Shown here piece by piece: positions 36,963 to 44,722 of a stretch of 64,000 nucleotides of DNA; within the stretch, counting starts at the first letter, position 1; every line of letters begins with the position of its first letter. This DNA comes from Pelagomonas calceolata. Its lineage: Eukaryota; Sar; Pelagophyceae; Pelagomonadales; Pelagomonadaceae. A model generated the notes under the pieces. That model saw only the letters and a program-made list of their open reading frames with translations, was not told the DNA's origin and ran no database searches. The DNA lies in the NCBI GenBank assembly GCA_918797485.1, contig CAKKNE010000002.1:772501-836500 (forward strand), read 5' to 3'. Made by a program: the position numbers and the translations under genes.

Positions 36963-38873
36963 ATGCCGTCGGTAGACGAACTCGCCGCGAATGATCCATA
37001 CGACGTCGAGGCGGCCACGCGGGCCGCCAAGAAGATGACATCCAATCAGCTCCGCGACCGGCTGACCGCCGCCGCTGCGGACGCCTCGGGGCTCAAACCG
37101 GCGCTCGTCGAAAAGTGGGTCGCCACGGCGCGAGAGGTGGCCGTCGCCAAGAAGACGAAACTCGTCACGGGCGAGGACGTCGCGCGCGTTTCGGACGCGA
37201 TTGGCTGGCGCGCGCTCGCAGGCTACGTCGGCCTGGACGCTCGTGCGGCGCTCGCGGCGTCGAGCCGCGCGGGCCTCGCGGCGGGCAACGCGCTCGACGC
37301 CGCCCCGGAGTGGTGGCGGGCCTGCGCGTGCGAGCATCTCGACTTCGAGGACGACCCGTGGGACGACTGGCGCAAGGCCCCTGTCTCCGACACGCACTCA
37401 TGCTGGCCGCTCGCCGCGCGCCTCGTGTCGGGCGGCGCCGACCGGCGGCTCGAGCTCGCGAACGCGCGACGCGTCGCCCGCGAGGACCCGGGCGAGGACG
37501 ACCAGGGCTCGGACTCGGAGGAAAGTCGCTTCGTCGACCCGATCGAGCGCGTCTGCCGGAACCTCGACGCGCTCGCGACAGTCGCCGTCGGCGAGGCCGC
37601 CGCGCCCGTCGCCGTCTCCTGCTGCGGCGACGTGGGCTCGCTCCTGCCGCGGCTCTGGGTCCCGGCGCTCGACCAGGCGCTCGAACTGCCGCTCGAGCCG
37701 GCGGCTCTGCGCGCGCTCGTCGCCAAGGTCGGCCGGCGGGCGCCGCTCGGCAAGGGGACCGAGACCGTCGTCGACCTCGACGCGCGGCGGACCTGGCGCT
37801 TCGGCCTCGGTACCGACGTCCTCGCGACGGCTCCTGACTGGACGTCAGCGTTCTCGTCGTCGGGCGGCGACCGGTCGGCGATCCTCGACGAGATCAAGCT
37901 CAAGCTTGCGCCCGCGCTGTCCGGGCGCGGCGAGGTCGTGGCGCAGCCCTACCAAATGCTCGTGTATGAGGAGGGCGACTTCTTCAAGCCGCACCGCGAC
38001 ACCGCGCGGGCCCCGAGCCACTTCGGCTCGTTGGTCGTCAACCTGCCCGTCGTCGGCGGAGCCGAGGGCGGCGACTTGATTCTGCGCGCGCGCGACGAGG
38101 ACGACGTGGTGCTGCCCGCGGCGCGGCCGGGCGCGGCGCCGCTGTGGGCGGCCTTCTACGCGGACGTCGCGCACGAGGTGTTGCCGGTGACCCGCGGCCT
38201 ACGCGTCACGCTGACCTACCACCTCTACGCCGCGGGCTTCGGCGACGTGCCGCGCCTTCCCGCGTCGCTCCTCCGCACGGGCGAGGCCGGGAGTCTCACG
38301 ATCCTCGGGGCCGCGCTGAACTGGACCATGCGCCGGTTCAATCGTCCCACCACCCGGTTCGAGCGCACCACCCCCCTCGCCTTCGCGCTTGCGCACAAGT
38401 ACACGACGAACACGCTCCCGAACGTGCGTGCGGAGGACGAGGAGGGCAACGAGATCTGGACGCGCGACCCGGCCCGCCTCCGCGGCCGCGATGCGGTGCT
38501 CTACGCGACGCTCGACAAGGCGCTCCGCGCGTACTGCGGCCCGAACCCGGGCGACGACGACTTCGACGACGACATGTGTTACATGCCGAGGCCGCCCCTC
38601 CGCGTCGAGCTCATCAAGATCCGCGACTTTGTGCCGCCGCGCGACGGCGAGGCGCCGAAGTTTTGGGTCGGCGATATAAATACATGGGACGGCAATTGGT
38701 CGGGTCGCGGGCAACGCACGAGATTCGTGAACCGCGACGAACTCGCGGAAACGCTCAAGCGCGCGGTGCCCGAGCGCACGAGCCTCTACACGGGCAACGA
38801 GGGCATGGAGTCCGGCTACATCTACACCTCCGCGGTCATCAAGCTGGCCGAGTCCGGTATTGGTGATTACTGA
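36963..38873 (+). CDS. Large 2OG-Fe(II) oxygenase, 636 aa
   Basis: The ATG at 36963 (MPSVDELAANDPYDVEAAT) starts an intronless, strongly GC-biased CDS. The catalytic core near residues 320-415 has the HxD iron ligands in EEGDFFKPHRDTARAPSHFG (about 345) and the distal His/Arg in YADVAHEVLPVTRGLRVTLT (about 403), as in prolyl-hydroxylase-like oxygenases. VVNLPVVGGAEGGDLILR is the intervening strand region. The N-terminal 200 residues are helical and uncharacterised. The C-terminal 220 residues (WVGDINTWDGNWSGRG) are family-specific extensions. Substrate unknown; no targeting signal is evident, so it is likely cytosolic or nuclear. Confidence 0.8.
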   Translation: MPSVDELAANDPYDVEAATRAAKKMTSNQLRDRLTAAAADASGLKPALVEKWVATAREVAVAKKTKLVTGEDVARVSDAIGWRALAGYVGLDARAALAASSRAGLAAGNALDAAPEWWRACACEHLDFEDDPWDDWRKAPVSDTHSCWPLAARLVSGGADRRLELANARRVAREDPGEDDQGSDSEESRFVDPIERVCRNLDALATVAVGEAAAPVAVSCCGDVGSLLPRLWVPALDQALELPLEPAALRALVAKVGRRAPLGKGTETVVDLDARRTWRFGLGTDVLATAPDWTSAFSSSGGDRSAILDEIKLKLAPALSGRGEVVAQPYQMLVYEEGDFFKPHRDTARAPSHFGSLVVNLPVVGGAEGGDLILRARDEDDVVLPAARPGAAPLWAAFYADVAHEVLPVTRGLRVTLTYHLYAAGFGDVPRLPASLLRTGEAGSLTILGAALNWTMRRFNRPTTRFERTTPLAFALAHKYTTNTLPNVRAEDEEGNEIWTRDPARLRGRDAVLYATLDKALRAYCGPNPGDDDFDDDMCYMPRPPLRVELIKIRDFVPPRDGEAPKFWVGDINTWDGNWSGRGQRTRFVNRDELAETLKRAVPERTSLYTGNEGMESGYIYTSAVIKLAESGIGDY

Positions 38874-39062
38874 TTTATGCCCCTCCGCTCCCGAGTATTT
38901 AGGTAGCAGTCAGTAACACACTAGCAAACACAAAAGCCAAGGTTTACACACGGTGACTTTATAGGACACACAGCCGCCGGTCAACACAGTGACGCGTCAT
39001 CAGTTTTCATAAAAAAAGGTGCTCTTGAAGACTAGCCCCGTTGTCATACAAGAAATGCATTC

Positions 39063-39659
39063 ATGCGGCATCTGAGACCACTGCTCCTTGCAGCCTGCAG
39101 TTCGCTGCTGCAGCACTGTGCTGCGCTCAGCGGTGCAGGACGACGGCTTTCGAAGCCGGCAGCACAACCGCCGACGCTGTCGCGCAGTCGTTTGCTGCGC
39201 GCGTTCGGCGGCGCGATGATAACAACGCTCCCGCTACGAGCCGACGCCGTCGACTGCCTCGGCGAAGCGGAAAAGGCCCAACGATTGATAAGGACCACGC
39301 TCGCCATCTATGCGGACGACGGCGACCCGGCGCCGTTACGACCCGTGGCGAAGACCATCGCGAAGCCGGACTCGCCCCTCCGCCAGTGTTTGGAGCGGGC
39401 CTACTACCTCCCGAACGACCAATTGGATGAAACGACGCGGAACCATGCCAGAGACGCCCTGGAGTACGCGGCGTCCGTCGTCGAGTTCGACGCCTTTGAT
39501 AGGGTGTGGAAGACGTCGCAGCCGAAGCAGTCGCTGACGCAGTACACCGCGGAGGGCCTCCAGTACTCGAAGCGGGCGCTGGAGGCCGTCGACCGGGAGC
39601 TGGGGTTGTTCGTCTTCGGCTGCAAGGTCAAGGGGAGGTCCTATTTTGGGGTGTCATAA
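39063..39659 (+). CDS. Probable thylakoid-lumen protein of unknown function, 198 aa
   Basis: The ATG at 39063 gives a signal peptide (LRPLLLAACSSLLQHCAALS), an Arg/Ser transit-like stretch, and a second hydrophobic segment ending in an Ala-x-Ala-like site (LLRAFGGAMITTLPLRADA). That tripartite order is expected for lumen proteins of secondary plastids. The mature part is an alpha-helical bundle of about 135 residues (LGEAEKAQRLIRTTLAIYAD, VWKTSQPKQSLTQYTAEGLQ). In size and helicity it is like PsbQ/Psb27-type lumen factors, but no motif settles the family. A half-copy of the intergenic element (GTAACACACTAGCAA, 38914-38928) lies upstream. Confidence 0.6.
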   Translation: MRHLRPLLLAACSSLLQHCAALSGAGRRLSKPAAQPPTLSRSRLLRAFGGAMITTLPLRADAVDCLGEAEKAQRLIRTTLAIYADDGDPAPLRPVAKTIAKPDSPLRQCLERAYYLPNDQLDETTRNHARDALEYAASVVEFDAFDRVWKTSQPKQSLTQYTAEGLQYSKRALEAVDRELGLFVFGCKVKGRSYFGVS

Positions 39660-39780
39660 GTTGCTGCATGAAAAGCCTTCGTCACGGTCGCCTTCGAGCT
39701 AACAAAGTAGCTACTAGTAACACTCGGGGCGCCGACGACGTACGGGGCGGGCGGGCGGTCACGTAACCCCGCGGCGGCTT

Positions 39781-39810
39781 GGTGGCTAGGCGGCCTCGCT
39801 CTAAGCAAAG
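39781..39810. repeat. Second copy of the 30-nt GCTCTAAGCAAAG block
   Basis: GGTGGCTAGGCGGCC then TCGCTCTAAGCAAAG, 28/30 identical to 16580-16609. It lies between convergent stops. Confidence 0.6.
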
Positions 39811-39853
39811 CAAAGGCGCGACACACTAGTCAAGGGTCATAAATCACATACTG

Positions 39854-41395
39854 TTAATCTTCGGGCGGCGGGGCCGGCGGTTCCAATTCGGGACACTCCG
39901 CCTCGCCGCCCAGCTGCTTCGGCAGGTGGTCCGCCGCCACACTCCTAAGAATCTCGCGCGACTCGAGCGCGTGGATCGTGATCTGGCGCGCGACGTGCGC
40001 CGGGACCACGCTCGTCAGCGCCCTCCTGAAGATCGCGGCGATCGTCGGCTGGCAGTTCACGATGTGCAGCTTGCCCACAATAAAAGGATAGTAGTTCAGG
40101 AACATCTGCACGGCCTGGACCACGGCGGGAATGAGCGTAGGCATCATCACGCTGCCGAAGGTGCAGCCTTTCATGTCCGTGATCGCGCACAGCCGCGTGA
40201 TCTCGCCCCAGCCCTCATCCAAGAGAGGGGGGTCGTCCACGGGCTGGCCTAACCGTTTTCTTTCTTCAAACTTCTTCTTCACTGAGGCAAGAATGACGGC
40301 TTCTCTCGCCCGCGAGATGCGCTCCATCTGGCTCCCATTATACTCGGCGCCCATCTGCGAGAAGGCTACTAATTCGGCCGTCGAGAACTGCCGTAAATGC
40401 GCCCTCAGGTACGGCGCCGGCCAGTGGAACGCCTGGTATACAGTAACGGCGTGGCCCTCGCGGTCGAAGTACTTATCCGAGCACTGGATCAGCCTAAGGC
40501 ATTGGTACATGACGTCGCCGTGGGGCCACTTCGACGGGTCGGGACCGTCACTTGGTACTTTCGCGCGTAGATCATCCGCGTTCGTGTCTCTCCGCCACGC
40601 CAAGTACTCCCCTACTTTCTTGACAGCTAGATCCTCATCTCGGTCCGGATCCATCCTTAGTACTCTCAGTAGTCGTCGATCACCATAAACATCAGCGTAT
40701 GGAGTCACCGCTGCAAATTCGGCAGAATACGTCTCCCGACAGCGTTTCAGGAAGCGTCTCTCCGAATTGGACCACCTGCTTGGTAATTTGGCCTCGACCA
40801 TCCAGGGCTCCTCGATATCATCCAATGACTCAGGTAGTTCGGGAATGGGCCGCGGTGGCACTCGCTCGAGAGAGCCACCCCAGCAGGCCATTAGTTTCCG
40901 CGACGGCGACATCGGTTCATCATACTGTCGTTCTTTGGGTGGCGCGAAGAGGAACGGTAGGTAGGACGGCAGCAGGTTGTACGCTGTCAGGAAGGCAATA
41001 ATCCCCCATCCGACGGCGCGCGGTGGCCACGCGCCGCACCGGATCAAACCTCTGGCAACGGCGTAGCCTAATGCGGTTGATGCCGCGACCGTCAGTAGGA
41101 AAGGCATAAACGAGGGCTGGGACAGGCTCTTGCGCCGCTGCGGGATCCGCCGCCTTCCGGCAGGGCCGTCCGCGGCGTGGCGCCGCGACTCCGCCGAGCA
41201 GTTTAACAGAGGCGCGCCGGCACCCAAGGCCTTAGTCTTGGTGTCCTTGACGCGGCTCGGGACGCGGCGCGGCCGGTCGCGCGCGAGCGGCGCGTCCGTG
41301 CCGAGGAGCGCGCTCGCGCGGTGCGCGCGGCCGTTGCGCGGCGGCGAGTTTTTTCTAGGCGGCGTGCCGCCATTCCGCGGCGGCGTGCTGCTCAT
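39854..41395 (-). CDS. CRAL-TRIO (Sec14-like) lipid-transfer protein with N-terminal membrane segments, 513 aa
   Basis: The ATG at 41393-41395 is used (MSSTPPRNGGTPPRKNSPPR). The basic N-terminal 95 residues are probably disordered. Two hydrophobic segments follow (FLLTVAASTALGYAVARGLI and WGIIAFLTAYNLLPSYLPFL). The CRAL-TRIO lipid pocket occupies about 270-470: HAVTVYQAFHWPAPYLRAHL, CAITDMKGCTFGSVMM, AVQMFLNYYPFIVGKLHIVN and HVARQITIHALESREIL. Sec14-type proteins exchange phosphatidylinositol and other lipids between membranes; the membrane anchor suggests a tethered version. Divergent from the ankyrin gene. Confidence 0.82.
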   Translation of the reverse strand: MSSTPPRNGGTPPRKNSPPRNGRAHRASALLGTDAPLARDRPRRVPSRVKDTKTKALGAGAPLLNCSAESRRHAADGPAGRRRIPQRRKSLSQPSFMPFLLTVAASTALGYAVARGLIRCGAWPPRAVGWGIIAFLTAYNLLPSYLPFLFAPPKERQYDEPMSPSRKLMACWGGSLERVPPRPIPELPESLDDIEEPWMVEAKLPSRWSNSERRFLKRCRETYSAEFAAVTPYADVYGDRRLLRVLRMDPDRDEDLAVKKVGEYLAWRRDTNADDLRAKVPSDGPDPSKWPHGDVMYQCLRLIQCSDKYFDREGHAVTVYQAFHWPAPYLRAHLRQFSTAELVAFSQMGAEYNGSQMERISRAREAVILASVKKKFEERKRLGQPVDDPPLLDEGWGEITRLCAITDMKGCTFGSVMMPTLIPAVVQAVQMFLNYYPFIVGKLHIVNCQPTIAAIFRRALTSVVPAHVARQITIHALESREILRSVAADHLPKQLGGEAECPELEPPAPPPED

Positions 41396-41782
41396 TTGTC
41401 TCTTCCCGACTCGGGGCTTGCACGGGGCACAGGGCGCTTACGCGTCGCCGCGCTGCGCGCAGAGCGACGCGCTGTGCAGGAGCGATCTCTGGCCCAGATG
41501 TGCGCCAATTTGCACTCGCGCAAAGACAAAGTGGCCGCCGCGGCGCTGCTTGCTTGCTAGTGCCTTACAGGACGCTAGCATTATCGACTCAGCGCTTGCT
41601 CTTTTGTACTCCAAACGCAGCCCAAGCCGGCGACCAGCGGGTCTGGCGAGACCACTCGGCCCCTCCCGGGTCCTGGGCCCACGCGTGCTCCCACTTTTGG
41701 GTCCTGCCGTGGGTGGTCTATGTAGCTGCAAGACAGGGCAGCCCCCACAACAAGCACCACTGGACGCCATCGACGCGACAAG
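41396..41782. other. Divergent intergenic region CRAL-TRIO / ankyrin
   Basis: It holds palindromic element copy 9 and, at 41762-41779, GGACGCCATCGACGCGAC, the same core found inside several introns, ending 3 bp before the assumed ATG. The ankyrin gene may therefore have an unrecognised upstream exon or 5'-UTR intron. Confidence 0.45.
41552..41579. promoter_or_regulatory. Palindromic intergenic element, copy 9
   Basis: GCTTGCTAGTGCCTTAC, then AGGA, then CGCTAGC. Confidence 0.68.
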
Positions 41783-43474
41783 ATGACGTGGCCGAGTAGG
41801 GCCCTCGCGGACCCGCCCGAGGACTACCATGCGGCCCTCCAGGACATGCCGCCGCCCACTTCTGAGGTAAGAATGATGGACCCGATGGAAGAAAAGAAAA
41901 AGTCCGTCTGGAAGCATAGCGACTTAAATATTGCGTGCCACAACCAGATGTGCCGCGTGAACCATCCCGTGTTTGCCGGGGTGTGTATTGGTTGTGGCCA
42001 TTGGGTGCGGAAAGCTGATGTACCTGGCTATAATAAGGCTCCTCGTATCGAGAACGTCGACGTGCCCTATGCCTTGCTACGGGCAGCGAGATACCACAAG
42101 AATAGGAGGGAGGAGGATCCTCCTCCATACGGCGCGCGACGCATGCGCGAATCGGGCTGGATCCCGGCAGAAGGCAAGCCCCACCCCATGTGCTTCTGGG
42201 CCTTGCCTGTTCTGCCGAAGGACCACTACGAGCGGGTCTACGACGCGGATAAGTCGCGGCATTTGCGAGATGCCGCGATGACAGGGGATATACAGATGCT
42301 CAAAGAAGTCTTAGGTTATGAGAACATCGACGTGAACGCCAGAGCCGAGGACGAGTGCACCGCTCTCCATTTAGCGGCGCAAAATGGGGAATTGAAAGTA
42401 GTCCAGATTTTACTGGATGATGGGCGATGCGACGTCGACGCGTTGGAGCATAGAGATTCGACGGCCGCACACCTCGCCGCGAGACAGGGCTTCACGGACG
42501 TCGTGGAATTGCTCGCGACGCACCCGCGAGCCATCGGGAACATGGCCCTCAGAGATTACGATGGAAGGACCCCGGCGGACGTCGCGTACGCCGCAGGGCA
42601 TGTCAGTTGCGGCGACGCCATCGCTAAATTAACAACGGATGCATTAGGTATGAGGTTAAGAAAGTGGGCGGCGAAAGAGGCGGAACGCATGCTCTTCGCC
42701 ACGAAGCGGTACTCGATACTGTACGGGCGGGACCCGGAGCCCTACTCGCTGCCCTTCAGCTTCGCCGAGGAGCCGCCCATCTTCAAGGAAGCTGTTGAAG
42801 AGGACGAGGCCGAGGCGCCCGCGCCGGCCGTCGACGATGATCATTCCGACGACGGCTTCTCGGACGGCGAGGCCGTCCTCATAGAACAAATCGTCTCGGA
42901 CGCCGACGCGGCCGCGCCGGCGCCGAGCCTATCTAGAAGGACATATCCGCCTTTACCGACGGCGGACCCCGAACACGTCAAACGAGCCCATCAGGCGGCG
43001 CATGTCGCGCTGGCCAAAGTCGCGGCGACGGCCGTCGTCCTGCCCATCTTCAAGCACGTGTCGGCGTCCGTGTCGCGGGGCGAGCGCATCGACCACGACC
43101 CAAATCCGGACCTCAGGGAGCGGAAGCTGCTCCACGATAGGTGGCGGGCCGAGCGCACGGTGGCAAGGGCGTTGCAGGACGAGCAGGACCGCGCCGCGGC
43201 GCGCCTGCAGGCCATCACGCGCGGCAACGCCGAGCGGAGCCGCAAGGGCAAGCGACGGCGTCGCAAGACGAGAGCGCCGCCGCCGCCGCCGGACCCGCGG
43301 CGCCGCGTGCTGCGGAAGGGCCGGTCCGGCTTCGCCCTGCCGGCGGCGCCCTCTCGTCAAGGGCGCTACCGGTCCCTGCGCGCCGCCGCCGACGACTCGG
43401 AGAGCGAGTACGAGGACGACGACGAGCCGCGGTGCCGGCCGGTGCTGCGGATGAAGGATAATGTGAGGAATTAA
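41783..43474 (+). CDS. Ankyrin-repeat protein with IQ-like motif, 563 aa
   Basis: The ATG at 41783 (MTWPSRALADPPEDYHAALQ) is the first in frame, but see the core motif just upstream. A Cys/His segment (CHNQMCRVNHPVFAGVCIGC) may bind zinc near residues 50-75. Ankyrin repeats lie at about 155-280 (DECTALHLAAQNGELKVVQI, DSTAAHLAARQGFTDVVELL, DYDGRTPADVAYAAGH). An acidic middle is followed by an IQ-like helix (DRAAARLQAITRGNAERSR, about 470) that might bind calmodulin, then a basic and acidic tail. It is presumably a scaffold. Its stop is 4 bp from the convergent ankyrin-type fragment. Confidence 0.78.
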   Translation: MTWPSRALADPPEDYHAALQDMPPPTSEVRMMDPMEEKKKSVWKHSDLNIACHNQMCRVNHPVFAGVCIGCGHWVRKADVPGYNKAPRIENVDVPYALLRAARYHKNRREEDPPPYGARRMRESGWIPAEGKPHPMCFWALPVLPKDHYERVYDADKSRHLRDAAMTGDIQMLKEVLGYENIDVNARAEDECTALHLAAQNGELKVVQILLDDGRCDVDALEHRDSTAAHLAARQGFTDVVELLATHPRAIGNMALRDYDGRTPADVAYAAGHVSCGDAIAKLTTDALGMRLRKWAAKEAERMLFATKRYSILYGRDPEPYSLPFSFAEEPPIFKEAVEEDEAEAPAPAVDDDHSDDGFSDGEAVLIEQIVSDADAAAPAPSLSRRTYPPLPTADPEHVKRAHQAAHVALAKVAATAVVLPIFKHVSASVSRGERIDHDPNPDLRERKLLHDRWRAERTVARALQDEQDRAAARLQAITRGNAERSRKGKRRRRKTRAPPPPPDPRRRVLRKGRSGFALPAAPSRQGRYRSLRAAADDSESEYEDDDEPRCRPVLRMKDNVRN

Positions 43475-43478
43475 CTGC

Positions 43479-43910
43479 TTAGTAGAATCCTACGTGAAAC
43501 GCGAAGTCGACCATGTGAGAGATTGCGTCGGCGGGCATGTGGGTGAGTTTTGGGGCGAGCATGGCGACAAGGCGCACGCGATGCGCCCTTTCGTGGGCGG
43601 TGAAGCCCCCGGCTGCGATGACCTTCTTTAGGTACCGGTCCAACGGATCCGGTAACACCCGGGGGAGAGACCCCTGGAGTTGTGACGCGGCGACGACGCG
43701 GGTAATCTCTTCGGCCGAGATGTGAGCTCCGGCGCGCAGGAGTAGCGACACGACGACTCGGCAATTTTTGAGATCTATGGCCCGGTGTCTTCGATGTTGC
43801 TCCCGGTCCCTCTCCTCGTCTGAATCGTCTTCAGATTCAGAATCCGAAGCCCCAATGCTGGCGCCCTGCTCCCTAATAATCGTAACCAGTGCGAAACCCA
43901 GCGCCGGGGT
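43479..43910 (-). CDS. C-terminal exon of an ankyrin-type protein (5' part unresolved)
   Basis: The frame is open from a stop at about 43911 down to 43479, with no ATG. It reads LVTIIREQGASIGAS, an acidic/basic spacer, CRVVVSLLLRAGAHISAEEI, then LTHMPADAISHMVDFAFHVG and ends in FY. The closing LPAD..SHxVDFAFHVGFY pattern is a recurrent C-terminus of ankyrin proteins in Aureococcus, as far as I recall. A preceding exon probably lies in 43911-44000 but I cannot place the splice site. It may also be a truncated gene. Confidence 0.5.
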   Translation of the reverse strand, partial: TPALGFALVTIIREQGASIGASDSESEDDSDEERDREQHRRHRAIDLKNCRVVVSLLLRAGAHISAEEITRVVAASQLQGSLPRVLPDPLDRYLKKVIAAGGFTAHERAHRVRLVAMLAPKLTHMPADAISHMVDFAFHVGFY

Positions 43911-44252
43911 CTATCGCATTCGCCCTGCGAGGGCGAGCCGCTGTTGTGGCACGCGCACAGAGCGGACCGCGTCAAGTGGGCGCGGATCCACAAGCACGGC
44001 GCGGCGGAGGTCTGTGGTTTTGTTGTGTAATCTTATTCCAATTCAATTAGGTTTCGCGCGCCTGGAAGAATTCGCATTTATTCGGGTCGCCTGGCCTCTC
44101 CGGCGCCGATAAGGGTCACTCCGACGTGCGAGGCGCCTCGGGCAACAAATTTGATTGCCCACAGTGGCAACGAAGTGCCGGGGCAGCGCGCGCACCCACA
44201 CAATCCGGCTTCTAGTTTGCGAAGCCGCGGCCATCAAAGTCGACCCAACCAC

Positions 44253-44651
44253 ATGGAGCGCCCCTCACGGTCGCGCTCGCGTTCGCCGGCGACTACGCCT
44301 AGGGCCGCAGCGATCTACGCCCAGTCGCGGTCGCGGTCGCGGTCCCCACGACCCCGGCAGTCGCGGAACCAGTCGCCCTCGAGTCAGCCGCGGTCCAATG
44401 TCGCCGCCCCGGTGCAGCAGATGTCGCTCGAACACCAGCAGCAGGTTTTGGCGGTAGTGAATATGGTGGTGGATCCACTGCTTCGTCGCATTGATGCGCT
44501 CGAGTCGGAAGTGCGGCGCCTCTCTGGCAATCAGGGTTCCGCCTACTCGGGCGGTGATATCATGCAAGCCATGCGCATGGCAGACCAGTATGTTTTGGAT
44601 AAGGCGCGCCTTGACATGAAACTGAAGGCCATCCGTGAAGGCCGGGAATGA
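44253..44651 (+). CDS. Small SR-like protein with coiled coil, 132 aa
   Basis: The ATG at 44253 starts [12 protein letters not shown], a short arginine/serine tract repeated as [20 protein letters not shown]. The second half is predicted helical or coiled coil (MSLEHQQQVLAVVNMVVDPL, RRIDALESEVRRLSGN). It would be a nuclear splicing-related or RNP-associated small protein, inferred from composition only. It is convergent with IPI1, 71 bp between stops. Confidence 0.6.
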   Translation: MERPSRSRSRSPATTPRAAAIYAQSRSRSRSPRPRQSRNQSPSSQPRSNVAAPVQQMSLEHQQQVLAVVNMVVDPLLRRIDALESEVRRLSGNQGSAYSGGDIMQAMRMADQYVLDKARLDMKLKAIREGRE

Positions 44652-44722
44652 GCCTGCGCGTCTCCGTGGTCCCTCCCCGCCCCCTCCGCTGTGACTAACA
44701 GTTATGTACGAACACACATAGA

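Noticed and set aside
39817-39829. GACACACTAGTCA as another copy of the intergenic palindrome
   Set aside because: Only a half site remains, and it lies between convergent stops, unlike all accepted copies.
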